DNA from: CAVPMN01 sp963706425
GTDB lineage: Bacteria > Actinomycetota > Acidimicrobiia > Acidimicrobiales > Acidimicrobilacustridaceae
Length of the DNA: 64,000 bases
Direction: 5' to 3'
Assembly: GCA_963706425.1 (NCBI GenBank)
Contig: CAVPMN010000020.1
Span: 1,302,001-1,366,000, forward strand
Below the pieces are notes generated by a model. That model saw only the letters and a list, made by a program, of their open reading frames with translations. It did not search any database and was not told where the DNA came from. Below, in pieces: positions 18,188 to 26,682 of this stretch. Both the position numbers and the translations under genes were made by a program. Every line of letters starts with the position of its first letter. The stretch's first letter is position 1.

Positions 18188-18802
18188 TCAGATCGAGTCG
18201 ACCAGGTCCTCGTCGGAGTCGACGCGTCCGTCGAGCACGATGACGTCACCGCGCACCGCGCCGTCGACGACCGCCGAACCGGTGACGACGGCGCCGTCGG
18301 TGACGAACGCCAGCCCCCGCACCACCGCGGAGTCCTGCACGACCGCACCCCGGTTCACCGACGCGCTCCCCGACACCCGGGCCTGCCCGCGGACGGTTGC
18401 GCCTTGCACGCGGGCGCTGCCGGCCACCACGGCTTCGTCGGCGACCGTGGCGTCGCTGATGGTGGCACTGCCGGCGACGCGGGCCTCGCCGGAGACCACC
18501 GCGCCGTCGTCGACCCGTGCGAAGTCGTAGACCCGGGCCCGATCGACGATGCGGCTGGTGCCGAAGATCCGGGCGTTCCCGAACACCACGGCGTCGGGGC
18601 CGATCTCGGTGCCGTGGTCGGCATGGGCGGTGTCGGCCACCCAACCACCGAGGGCACCGTCACGGTTGACATGGCGCCGGGCCGGCACTGGCCCGTCGCC
18701 GAAATCGAAGAGGCCTGGCGTCGTGCCGGCCGTCTGCTCGCCTGCCCGCTCGATCGCATCGCTGCCGCGCCGACGCCGCAACAACCGTCCACGAGTCTCC
18801 AT
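18188..18802 (-). CDS. Left-handed beta-helix (hexapeptide-like) repeat protein
   Basis: A 204-residue protein. From about residue 70 to 190 nearly every sixth residue is Ala or Val in an AxVxxx rhythm (for example NARIFGTSRIVDRARV, GEARVAGSATISDATV, GSARVQGATVRGQARV). This is the signature of a parallel beta-helix as in YdcK-like or bactofilin-like proteins. There are roughly 18-20 hexads, about six coils. The first 60 residues are Arg/Gly-rich and probably disordered; the C-terminus is acidic (DGRVDSDEDLVDSI). No enzymatic loop typical of hexapeptide acyltransferases is visible, so a structural or polymer-forming role is more likely. A strong GGAGGAGG ribosome-binding site precedes ATG 18802. 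Confidence 0.75.
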   Translation of the reverse strand: METRGRLLRRRRGSDAIERAGEQTAGTTPGLFDFGDGPVPARRHVNRDGALGGWVADTAHADHGTEIGPDAVVFGNARIFGTSRIVDRARVYDFARVDDGAVVSGEARVAGSATISDATVADEAVVAGSARVQGATVRGQARVSGSASVNRGAVVQDSAVVRGLAFVTDGAVVTGSAVVDGAVRGDVIVLDGRVDSDEDLVDSI

Positions 18803-18829
18803 CTACGCCCGCCTCCTCCATCGCTCCCG

Positions 18830-18883
18830 ACCTCGTGGCGTCAAACCCCACGAGGTGGCCTTGCCTCCAGCCGCAGTTTGACG
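18830..18883. other. Two interlocking inverted repeats, pseudoknot-capable
   Basis: Stem 1 is a perfect 9-bp inverted repeat: ACCTCGTGG (18830-18838) pairs with CCACGAGGT (18848-18856) around a 9-base loop. The first eight bases of that loop (CGTCAAAC, 18839-18846) are perfectly complementary to GTTTGACG at 18876-18883. In RNA from either strand this could form an H-type pseudoknot or two exclusive hairpins. It occupies the 324-bp divergent gap (18803-19126) between the beta-helix gene and the GGDEF-EAL gene, 28-81 bases upstream of the former start. No poly-U tract follows. I see no other gene in this gap. I do not recognise a known riboswitch class. Confidence 0.55.
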
Positions 18884-19126
18884 GACCGGCTCGCCACCCG
18901 TCCATCTCGCCTGGGGGAAAGGTACTGGCCCGCCTCGGAGGAAGGTACCGGAATTGTGGTTGCGCCGCCACTAAGAGTCAGAATTGCCAGCGTGGCGATC
19001 GACCGCAGGGCTCCGGTGGGCCGGACGACTCAACAGAACGTGGTCTTGACCGATAGATTTTCACGGAGGGCGGCGGACTTCGCGCCCAACGCTACACACC
19101 CACCGACACCACCGACGAGGGGTCTC

Positions 19127-21451
19127 GTGGCTGCCCAGGGCCGAGAGAGAACCGAGAGCGGGCTGCCTGCGCTGTTCGCGGCGCTCGCGGGCGTGACCAT
19201 CCTCGGCCTCCACGCGCTCGGCCTGCTGGGACCGGTCGATGGCCTCACGTTCGTCAGCCTGGCTGCGGGCACCATCGTGGCCGTGACCTACGGCGTGGTC
19301 CGGCATCGCCCGAAGCCTCGTTGGGTGTGGCTCATGGCGCTGACGGCGCTCATGTTGTTCTTCGTGGGCGGCGTCCTGCGCAGCATCCACGGCACGCTCG
19401 CCGATCTCTCCGACTCGCGGTCGTGGCTGCCCGAGCCGTTCAGCATCCTCGGCTACGTCGCCCTCGCCGCCATGCTCTACGGCGTGGCGCGCGCCCGCCT
19501 CGGCCCCCGTTGGCGCGATCCCGACGCCACCCTCGATGCGCTCATCGCCGGGCTGGCCGCCCTCGCCCTCGCCTGGATCTACCTCATGACGCCGGCGCTC
19601 GAGCAGGAGAACGTCCCGTTCGCGGTGAGCCTGGCGCTCGTGCTCTACCCGGCGCTGTCGGTCTTCCTCGTCACCATCGGCTTTCGCATCGCGTTCAACG
19701 CCTCGCGCCGACCGCCGCTCGCGTTCCGCTTCCTGCTCTTCGGTCTGCTCGCCACCCTCATCGGTGACGCCATCTACATGCTCGTCGAGTTGCACCTCGT
19801 CGCCAACGGTCGGTGGGTCGACCTGTCCTACGGCTTGGCGTACGTGGCGGTGATCACCGCCGCGCTGCACCCTTCGATGGCACGCATCACCGAACCTCCG
19901 CCGAGCGCCGAGCTCGCCCCCCGTCGCGGCCTGGCCCTGGTCGCCATCGCGGTGTGCGTCCCCGGCATCGTCACGCTCGCCCAACCCGAGACCGACGCCT
20001 CCGACCGTGCCGTGCTCGCCCTCATCGTCCTCGGGCTGATGGCTGCTGCCGGTGTGCGGGTGTTCCACGCGCTGCGCGACCACGCCCGCTCGGAAGCCCG
20101 GCTCAGCCACCAGGCCACCCACGACGCGCTCACCGGCCTGCCCAACCGCTCGTTCCTCGAGGCTCATCTCGCCGACCTGATGCATGACCGCCGGGAAGGT
20201 GACGCGCCGCTCGCCATCCTCTTCCTCGACCTCGATCGCTTCAAGCTGGTCAACGACACGTTGGGCCACGCCGTGGGCGACGAGCTGCTCCGGTCGGTGG
20301 CCCGGCGGCTCGTCGACAACGTGCGACCGGTCGACCTGGTGGCCCGCATCGGCGGCGACGAGTTCGTGGTGGTGCTGCCCGAGGTGCGCGACGAGGCCGA
20401 GGCCCGCCGCGCCGCCGAGCGCACCCGCCTCACCTTCGCCACGCCGTTCAAGACCGGTGGCGCCGACATCACCATCTCGACCAGCATCGGGCTCACCCTG
20501 GCCGAGCCCGGGGTGGGTCAGCCCGATCCCGGCACGATGCTGCGGGACGCCGACACCGCCATGTACACCGCCAAGGACTCCGGTGGCGACGCGGCCAGCT
20601 TCTTCGACGACGCCATGCACCAGCGGGTCACCCGCCGGCTGGCGCTCGAAGGGGAGATCCGCCTGGCCGCCGAGCGCGGCGAGCTGTCGCTGCACTACCA
20701 GCCGATCGTGCAGGTGGCCGACCATCGCATCACCGGGCTCGAAGCCCTCATGCGTTGGGAGCACCCGACCCTCGGGCAGGTGCCGCCGAGCGACTTCATC
20801 CCCGTGTGCGAGGAGATCGGCTACATCGTCGAGCTCGGGGCCTGGGCGATCGACGAAGCCGTCGGCCAACTCGCCGCCCTCCGCTCGCAGGTGCCCCACA
20901 GCGAACAGCTCTCGATGGCCATCAACGTCAGTCCCCGCCAGCTGCGCGACGACCGGCTGTGCGACCACGTGGCGCGGGCGCTCGTGAAGTACTCGCTCGA
21001 ACCCAGCTCACTTTGCATCGAGGTCACCGAGACCCTGCTCGTCGAGAACCTGAGTGCGATCTCGGCGACGCTCGCGACGCTGCGCGGCTTCGGTGTGCGC
21101 ATCGCCATCGACGACTTCGGCACCGGCTACTCGTCGCTGTCGTATCTGCGCCACCTACCCGTCGACGAGATCAAGATCGACCAGCAGTTCACGAGCAGCC
21201 TCGGCCAGGACCGGGCCGACGACACACTTGTCGCCGCCATCCTCGCCATGGCGAACTCGCTCGGCTGCACCTCGGTGGCCGAAGGGGTCGAGACGGAGGT
21301 GCAGCTCAACCGCCTCATCGAGCTCGGTTGCGAGCACGCCCAGGGGTACTCGTTCGCCATGCCGGTGCCGGCCTCGGAGCTCGTGGCGCTCGTCGACCGG
21401 CTGGGACTGGCCGCTGCTCCCCGACTGAAGGTCGTGCGCGACCCGGCGTGA
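19127..21451 (+). CDS. Membrane GGDEF-EAL cyclic-di-GMP enzyme
   Basis: A 774-residue protein. About ten hydrophobic helices fill residues 10-310, a possible membrane sensor. A GGDEF domain follows (about 325-480: HDALTGLPNRSFLEAHL, DLDRFKLVNDTLGHAVGD, VDLVARIGGDEFVVVL), then an EAL domain (about 495-760). GGDEF is intact and the inhibitory RxxD (RPVD) sits five residues before it. EAL has all expected catalytic landmarks: EALMRW, NVSPRQ, EVTET, IDDFGTGYSSL, KIDQQF and AEGVE. Both synthesis and hydrolysis of c-di-GMP are therefore possible. GTG 19127 is chosen because of the GAGGGG ribosome-binding site and the first helix; the frame remains open further upstream. Confidence 0.92.
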   Translation: MAAQGRERTESGLPALFAALAGVTILGLHALGLLGPVDGLTFVSLAAGTIVAVTYGVVRHRPKPRWVWLMALTALMLFFVGGVLRSIHGTLADLSDSRSWLPEPFSILGYVALAAMLYGVARARLGPRWRDPDATLDALIAGLAALALAWIYLMTPALEQENVPFAVSLALVLYPALSVFLVTIGFRIAFNASRRPPLAFRFLLFGLLATLIGDAIYMLVELHLVANGRWVDLSYGLAYVAVITAALHPSMARITEPPPSAELAPRRGLALVAIAVCVPGIVTLAQPETDASDRAVLALIVLGLMAAAGVRVFHALRDHARSEARLSHQATHDALTGLPNRSFLEAHLADLMHDRREGDAPLAILFLDLDRFKLVNDTLGHAVGDELLRSVARRLVDNVRPVDLVARIGGDEFVVVLPEVRDEAEARRAAERTRLTFATPFKTGGADITISTSIGLTLAEPGVGQPDPGTMLRDADTAMYTAKDSGGDAASFFDDAMHQRVTRRLALEGEIRLAAERGELSLHYQPIVQVADHRITGLEALMRWEHPTLGQVPPSDFIPVCEEIGYIVELGAWAIDEAVGQLAALRSQVPHSEQLSMAINVSPRQLRDDRLCDHVARALVKYSLEPSSLCIEVTETLLVENLSAISATLATLRGFGVRIAIDDFGTGYSSLSYLRHLPVDEIKIDQQFTSSLGQDRADDTLVAAILAMANSLGCTSVAEGVETEVQLNRLIELGCEHAQGYSFAMPVPASELVALVDRLGLAAAPRLKVVRDPA

Positions 21452-21477
21452 GCGACTACCCGGCGTGATCTGGCGGG

Positions 21478-22245
21478 TCAGGCCGTGTGGAACCAGCGCT
21501 CGTCGATGGCGGCGTCGAGACCCCAGTCGGGGGCCGAGATCACCGCTTCCATCCCCACGCCGGCGATGAGCAGCTCGTACATGTCGGCGTCGAGCATGGC
21601 CAGGCGGGCGCCGTACTCGCGGACGTCGCACCACACCGGGAGACTCGAGGGCGAGTCGAGATAGCGCCGCGGCTCGATGCCGGCGAACGTCGAGAACGGC
21701 CGATGGAAGTTCTTCTGCACGAGGTCGAGCACCACGAGGTCGAAGATCGCCACGGCGTGGCCGAGGTCGACCTTGGCGCCGAGCACGTTGACCCCTTGAT
21801 AGAGGGCCAGGCTCACCAGGCCGGCGGTGGCCGCCCCCCGGTACTCGGCGTCGACGGCCAGGGTGGCGATGTCCCAGAGGGACGACTCGTCGATGGTGAG
21901 CCCGGTGCGGGCCAGGACCTCGCCGGCGGGCTGATCCCACGCCCGTTCGAGGTCGTCGAGGCTCTTGAAGCCGGCAGGCGAGGGCAGGATCATCCGGATC
22001 ATGCCCGCCGGCCGGCGCCGCAGGTGGTCGAGCACGCAGAAATAGAGGCTGGCTCCGTCGTAGGGCCCGTACTCCTCCGCAAGCATGTCGGGCGTATTGC
22101 CGAAGAACTCGCCGAAGACCTCTTGTTCGACCAGGCGGGCGAGGTCGGCGGCCGGGTCGTCGGCCGTGAGCACGTAGAGGCCGAACGGGGTCTCGCCACG
22201 TCCTTCGCGCTCGATGAGCGCCGAGGCGAGCTCCTCGCGAGACAT
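21478..22245 (-). CDS. GNAT-fold protein resembling autoinducer / N-acyl amino acid synthases
   Basis: A 255-residue protein with an ATG start at 22245 that overlaps the stop of the upstream gene (TGATG). The pattern recalls LuxI/FeeM-type acyltransferases. An N-terminal substrate region (EEYGPYDGASLYFCVLDH) precedes a strand-turn-strand with RRPAGMIRMILPSPAGF. Next comes SLWDIATLAVDAEYRG, where LuxI proteins have WEISRFxV...YR. A long helix follows (TAGLVSLALYQGVNVLGAK). The resemblance is by pattern only and the LuxI-type acidic residues are not all identifiable. If correct, it would transfer an acyl group to an amine or amino-acid-derived substrate, possibly made by the decarboxylase-like partner encoded just upstream. 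Confidence 0.55.
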   Translation of the reverse strand: MSREELASALIEREGRGETPFGLYVLTADDPAADLARLVEQEVFGEFFGNTPDMLAEEYGPYDGASLYFCVLDHLRRRPAGMIRMILPSPAGFKSLDDLERAWDQPAGEVLARTGLTIDESSLWDIATLAVDAEYRGAATAGLVSLALYQGVNVLGAKVDLGHAVAIFDLVVLDLVQKNFHRPFSTFAGIEPRRYLDSPSSLPVWCDVREYGARLAMLDADMYELLIAGVGMEAVISAPDWGLDAAIDERWFHTA

Positions 22246-22643
22246 CAGAACGGCTTGCCGACGACTCGGGTGGTGCCGAAGAACGCCGCGGTGAAGTCGA
22301 TGACCTTGGCCGCGTCGAACGCCTGGCAGGTGTAGATGTCGACGCTGAAGAACTGCGCCGGCTCGTCCCAGGCGTAGAAGTGCGCCCCCGACGCCTCCCA
22401 GTGCACCCAACCGGCCCAGCCGTAGCGAGGCGAGCGATGGGTCACCGGCTCGGTGAGCAGCTCCATGTCGCAGACGTCGGACAGGGTGCGCAGGTAGGCC
22501 ACGATCGCCTCTTCGCCGATGCTCGCCTCGACCAGGCCCTCGACCACCAGGCGTTGGCGCAGGATGCCGGGCGCGAGGTCGGGCATGGGGTCGTCACCCA
22601 ACACCAGCTGTGGGCTGTCGATCTCGATCACGGTCTCCCTCAC
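22245..22643 (-). CDS. S-adenosylmethionine decarboxylase-like protein, divergent active site
   Basis: A 132-residue protein whose size fits the small bacterial AdoMet decarboxylase (SpeH-type) proenzymes. The segment AHFYAWDEPAQFFSVDIYTC aligns with the family's HxxxHTWPExxxxAVDVFTC block, including the catalytic Cys. Counting back seven residues from the Trp, as in the family, reaches the Ser of WEASG, the candidate pyruvoyl precursor. However, the usual Glu-Ser-His is Ala-Ser-Gly, and the catalytic His two before the Trp is Tyr. It may decarboxylate a different amino acid, as neofunctionalised homologues do, or be inactive. Its stop overlaps the start of the acyltransferase-like gene. No spermidine synthase gene is nearby, which argues against a standard polyamine role. 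Confidence 0.6.
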   Translation of the reverse strand: MRETVIEIDSPQLVLGDDPMPDLAPGILRQRLVVEGLVEASIGEEAIVAYLRTLSDVCDMELLTEPVTHRSPRYGWAGWVHWEASGAHFYAWDEPAQFFSVDIYTCQAFDAAKVIDFTAAFFGTTRVVGKPF

Positions 22644-22755
22644 GCAGAGTGGTCACCACGCTCAGCGGCATGGTCAGCACTCCGAACGCCTTTCGCAGAT
22701 AGTAACCACACCGCGTCGGGGGCGGCCGCACACGGGCCAGGCGTAAGGTCGGCGC

Positions 22756-24429
22756 GTGCGGCGCGCGTCGACGATCGTGGTGGGGCTGGGGCTGGGCGGA
22801 TCTCACGCCCGACGCCCGACAGACCCGAGCCATCGCGGAGGTGGTCGCCGCCCGCTTCGGACTCGACGACCTCGAGATCCGCACGCCGATCGCGCTCGCC
22901 GACCTCGACCTCCCCCCGAGTCGACTCTCGCCCCCACCCGCGCTCGCCGGCCTGCTCTCGAGCGACGTCGAAGACCGCGCCGGCCACACCCACGGCAAGT
23001 CGTATCGCGACATCGTGCGCAACTTCCGCGGCGACCTCGCCCATCCGCCCGACCTCGTGGCCCGGCCCACCACGGAACAGGACGTGGTGGCCCTGCTCGA
23101 CTGGTGCGCCTCGAACGACGTGGCCGCCATCCCCTACGGCGGGGGCTCGTCGGTGGTGGGTGGCGTCGAGGCCGACGTCGGTGACCGCTATGCGGGTGCG
23201 GTGTCGATCGATCTCACCGCCCTCGACCGGGTCGTCGAGATCGACCGGGTCAGCCGGGCGGCTCGCATCCAGGGCGGCGCGCTCGGACCGGTGCTCGAGG
23301 AGCAGCTGCGCCCCCACGGGCTGACCCTGCGCCACTTCCCGCAGTCGTTCGAGTTCTCGACGCTGGGCGGTTGGCTGGCCACCAGATCAGGCGGTCACTA
23401 CGCCACGATCTATACGCACATCGACGACCTGGTGGAGTCGATCCGGGTGGTGACCCCCACCGGCACCTCCGAGTCGCGCCGCCTGCCCGGGTCGGGCGCC
23501 GGCCCGTCACCCGACCGGCAGCTCCTCGGCTCGGAGGGCACCCTGGGCATCATCACCGAGGCCTGGATGCGGCTGCAGGATCGCCCCGTGCACCGCGCGT
23601 CGGCGGGCGTGCACTTCGCCGACCTGACCACTGGCACGGCCGCGGTGCGGGCGATCTCCCAGGCCGCCTTGTTCCCCACCAACTGCCGACTGCTCGACGC
23701 CGGCGAGGCGGCGGCGTCGGCCGGCACCACCGACGGCTCGACCGTGCTCGTGCTGGGCTTCGAGTCGGCCCATCACCCGGTCGGACCCTGGCTCGACATC
23801 GCCCTCGAGATCTGCCGCGACCACGGCGGCACGCTGCCGGCCCCGCCTCGGGTGCAGTCGGGCGAGCGCCACAGCTCGCCGACGGCCGGAGCCGAGGGCG
23901 GGCGCGACGGCTCGCGGGCAGCCGGAGCCGAGGGGGAGGCGCGGTCGAGACCTGGCGCAACGCCTTCCTTCGCGCCCCCTACAGCCGCGACGCGCTGGTG
24001 GCGATGAGCGTGATCGCCGAGACCTTCGAGACCGCGTGCACCTGGGACAACTTCGACGAGTTCCACCGGTCGGTCACCGATGCCGTCGAGACCGCCATGC
24101 GCGACATCTGTGGAGGTGGCACCGTCACCTGCCGGTTCACCCACGTCTACCCCGATGGGCCGGCGCCCTACTTCACCGTGATGGCCCCGAGCCGGTGGGG
24201 CAGCGAGCTCAGCCAGTGGGCGGAGATCAAAGCCGCCGCGTCGGAGGTGCTGGTGAGCCAGGGCGGCACGATCACCCATCACCATGCCGTGGGCCGCGAT
24301 CACCGCCCCTGGTACGACCGCCAACGGCCCGACCTGTTCGCCGATGCGATGCGCGCCGCCAAGGCGGCGCTCGATCCGCGCGGCGTGCTCAACCCCGGGG
24401 TGCTGTTCGACCCGGCTGAGCCGGCCTGA
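22756..24429 (+). CDS. FAD-binding oxidase (alkylDHAP-synthase / glycolate-oxidase-like), frameshifted
   Basis: The FAD_binding_4 domain is clear: RPTTEQDVVALLDWCASNDV, AAIPYGGGSSVVGGVEAD, FEFSTLGGWLATRSGGHYAT, LLGSEGTLGIITEAWMRL. The C-terminal cap follows after a frame change in the five-G run at 23932-23936: GGAVETWRNAFLRAPYSRDA, then THHHAVGRDHRPWY and DPRGVLNPGVLF. The His-rich HHHAVG and the C-terminal NPG are typical of alkyldihydroxyacetonephosphate synthase-like oxidases. At the 5' end, RSWWGWGWADLTPDARQ lies in a frame without an ATG; GTG 22756 with a small indel near 22763 gives the best start. The two indels compensate, so the length is a multiple of three. An Arg/Gly-rich insert precedes the break. 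Confidence 0.82.
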
Positions 24430-24468
24430 CCCTGCTCAGCCTGACCCCCACCGGCCTGACCCTCATCA
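24424..24468 (+). repeat. Three 15-bp tandem repeats spanning two convergent gene ends
   Basis: GCCTGACCCTGCTCA, GCCTGACCCCCACCG and GCCTGACCCTCATCA lie head-to-tail, each sharing GCCTGACCC. The first unit contains the TGA stop of the FAD oxidase (GCC TGA), and the third touches the stop of the pirin gene. This is probably local slippage at a gene end. Confidence 0.6.
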
Positions 24469-25494
24469 GCTCGCGCTGGGCGACACCTCTTCGACCCGGC
24501 CGTCCGCGTGGCGGGCGAAACGATCGCGTTCGGGCCCGTGGTGCGGGTCGTCGGCCGGCCACGGCCAACCCCCGAACCCCGTGCGCTGATAGTCGTCGAA
24601 CGCTTGCTCGATCTCGGCTCGGGTGTTCATGACGAACGGGCCGTATTGGGCCACCGGTTCGCCGATGGGCCGGCCCTGGAGCACGAGCACCTCGGCGCCC
24701 TGCGACGCGGACAGCACCACTGGCGCATCGCTGCGCACGACCGCGCCGGTGCGCGCCGAGATGCCGTGGTCGCCGATCGTCAGGGAGGCGCCCTCGAAGA
24801 GGTAGAGGGTGCGGATCGTCTCGGCGCCGACCGTGGGCGGCAGCTCGAATCGAGCCCCGGGATCGAGACGCAGATGCCAGATGGCGACCTCGGCGTCGGG
24901 CCGCGCCGCCCACGACCTCGGGGGCGGTGGCGGCGGAGCCAGCCCGGCGAGCTCGCCGGCGATCACCGTGACCTCGGTGGAGCGGCCCTCGGCATCGGTG
25001 ACGACGTGGCGCGGGATGTCCCGGTCCCACAGCATGGCGAAGTGGGGATCGGCGAGCTTGTCGTCGCTCGGCAGGTTCAGCCAGATCTGGAACAGCTCGA
25101 CCGGGTTGGGGCCGTCGCGGTCGAGCAGGGGGAACATCTCCGAATGCACGATGCCGCGACCCGCGGTGAGCCACTGCACGTCGCCCCGACCGAAGCGGGC
25201 CGCCGCCCCGAGTGAGTCGGCGTGGTCGATGAGCCCTCGCCGGACGTAGGTGACGGTCTCGAACCCCCGGTGAGGGTGGCCGGGGAAGCCCGGCACGACC
25301 TGGCCGTGGTACATGCGCCAGCCATCGAGGCCGGCGAAGTCCTGCCCCAGGTCGCGACCGTCGAGCGGTGCGTCGGGGCCCAGCCGCTCGTTGCCGGGCG
25401 GGTAGGCGTCGTCGTGGTGCACGCAGAAGAGGAACGGGTCGATCGTGGGCCACTGGAAGCCCAGCTCGAAGGTCTGCACAACCGGATCGGACAT
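24466..25494 (-). CDS. Pirin-family bicupin protein
   Basis: A 342-residue protein. The N-terminal cupin has the iron-ligand motif HPHRGFETVTYV (about residue 73) and the downstream ligand block AGRGIVHSEMFP (about 111), with ELFQIWLNLP typical of pirins. The second cupin-like half follows from about residue 200 (TIRTLYLFEGASLTIGDHG). The C-terminus PFVMNTRAEIEQAFDDYQRT is the standard pirin end; a further tail of about 35 residues is His/Asp-rich. Some pirins have quercetinase activity or sense redox state. It is divergent from the dCTP deaminase gene with a 36-bp gap, so the two promoters must overlap. Confidence 0.92.
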   Translation of the reverse strand: MSDPVVQTFELGFQWPTIDPFLFCVHHDDAYPPGNERLGPDAPLDGRDLGQDFAGLDGWRMYHGQVVPGFPGHPHRGFETVTYVRRGLIDHADSLGAAARFGRGDVQWLTAGRGIVHSEMFPLLDRDGPNPVELFQIWLNLPSDDKLADPHFAMLWDRDIPRHVVTDAEGRSTEVTVIAGELAGLAPPPPPPRSWAARPDAEVAIWHLRLDPGARFELPPTVGAETIRTLYLFEGASLTIGDHGISARTGAVVRSDAPVVLSASQGAEVLVLQGRPIGEPVAQYGPFVMNTRAEIEQAFDDYQRTGFGGWPWPADDPHHGPERDRFARHADGRVEEVSPSAS

Positions 25495-25530
25495 GCTCCC
25501 AGGCTACGGCGCCCGACTACGCTCGCCGCC

Positions 25531-26682
25531 GTGGACGAGTCGCCCGACCTGGGAGCATCCGGCCCCGACGGGGTGCTGCCGAGCCAGATGCTCCGTGCCG
25601 CCATCGAGCGCGGGTGGATCGAGAGCGGCGACTACAAGGTGCCCGCCGAGAGCATCCAGCCCGCCAGCCTCGACCTGCACCTCGGCGAGGTCGCGTACCG
25701 CACTCGGTGCAGCTTCCTGCCCGACGACGAGACGGTCGAGCAGAAGCTCAAGCTCTACAAGGAAGACGAGATCGACCTGCGCGACGAGGGCGCCGTCCTC
25801 GAGACGAAGCGGCCCTACATCATCCCGCTGATCGAGAGCCTGGCCCTCCCCCCGTCGGTGCGGGCCCGCACCAACCCGAAGAGCTCCACCGGCCGGCTCG
25901 ACGTGTTCACCCGGGTCATCACCGACCACAGCTATCGCTTCGACGAGATCGCCCCCGGCTACCAGGGCCAGCTCTATCTCGAAGTGGTGCCGCTGAGCTT
26001 CACCGTGAAGGTGCGCCACAAGCTGTCGCTCAACCAGATCCGGCTGATCAAGGGCGCCCAACCCACGCTCACCGATGCCGACCTGCGGGCCTGGCACGAG
26101 CGTGAGCCGCTGCTCTACCGCGACGACCGGCCGGTGACCGATGCCGAGTTCGCCACGGCCAACGGCCTGTTCCTCAGCCTCGACCTGCGCGGCGATGCTG
26201 CCGGGCGGGTCGGCTACCGCTCCAAGGACTACGCGCCGCTGCTCGACATGAGCCACGTCGATCGCTACGAACCAGTCGACTACTGGGAGCCGGTGCACCG
26301 CGAGCAGGGCGACCGCATCGTGCTGGCGCCCGAGAAGTTCTACCTGCTGCTGTCCGACGAGAGCGTGGCCGTGCCCCCCGGCCTGGCTGCGGAGATGACG
26401 GCGTTCGATCCCACGAGCGGCGAGTTGCGCACGCACTACGCCGGGTTCTTCGACCCGGGGTTCGGTTTCGACCGGGGCGGCGACACCCACGGGTCGCGCG
26501 CCGCGCTCGAAGTGCGCGCCCACGACGTGCCGTTCATGATCGAGAACCGCCAACGGGTGTGCAAGCTCACCTTCGAGCGCATGGCAGCCGAGCCCGAACG
26601 CCTCTACGGCGACAACATCGGCTCGAACTACCAGGGCCAGGTCGACACCCTCGGCAAGCACTTCCGGCGGGCACCCCGATGA
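25531..26682 (+). CDS. dcd: Tandem-domain 2'-deoxycytidine 5'-triphosphate deaminase
   Basis: About 383 residues from GTG 25531, twice the size of E. coli Dcd. The first dUTPase-like barrel (about 10-185) has ARTNPKSSTGRLDVFTRVI and PGYQGQLYLEVVP, with the Glu corresponding to the catalytic Glu of Dcd. The second (about 215-383) has EKFYLLLSDESVAVPPGLAA, FDPGFGF, ALEVRAHDVPFMIENRQRVC and KLTFERM. The enzyme should convert dCTP to dUTP for thymidylate supply. The long form with two fused copies is known in alphaproteobacteria and some other bacteria. Its TGA overlaps the ATG of the acyl-CoA synthetase (ATGA). Confidence 0.88.
   Translation: MDESPDLGASGPDGVLPSQMLRAAIERGWIESGDYKVPAESIQPASLDLHLGEVAYRTRCSFLPDDETVEQKLKLYKEDEIDLRDEGAVLETKRPYIIPLIESLALPPSVRARTNPKSSTGRLDVFTRVITDHSYRFDEIAPGYQGQLYLEVVPLSFTVKVRHKLSLNQIRLIKGAQPTLTDADLRAWHEREPLLYRDDRPVTDAEFATANGLFLSLDLRGDAAGRVGYRSKDYAPLLDMSHVDRYEPVDYWEPVHREQGDRIVLAPEKFYLLLSDESVAVPPGLAAEMTAFDPTSGELRTHYAGFFDPGFGFDRGGDTHGSRAALEVRAHDVPFMIENRQRVCKLTFERMAAEPERLYGDNIGSNYQGQVDTLGKHFRRAPR

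Noticed and set aside
18940..19000. Sequence around CCACTAAGAGTCAGAATTGCC looked like part of a cobalamin riboswitch.
   Set aside because: Only scattered matches to the B12-box are present; the rest of the conserved core is missing and the downstream gene is not B12-related.
19046..19075. TTGACC followed by GATAGATTTT as a promoter for the GGDEF-EAL gene.
   Set aside because: No acceptable -10 box occurs at 16-18 bp spacing, and the sigma-28-like reading lacks a -35 element.
25222..25530. Upstream extension of the dCTP deaminase frame by about 100 residues.
   Set aside because: It lies over the pirin gene on the other strand; homology to Dcd begins just after GTG 25531.
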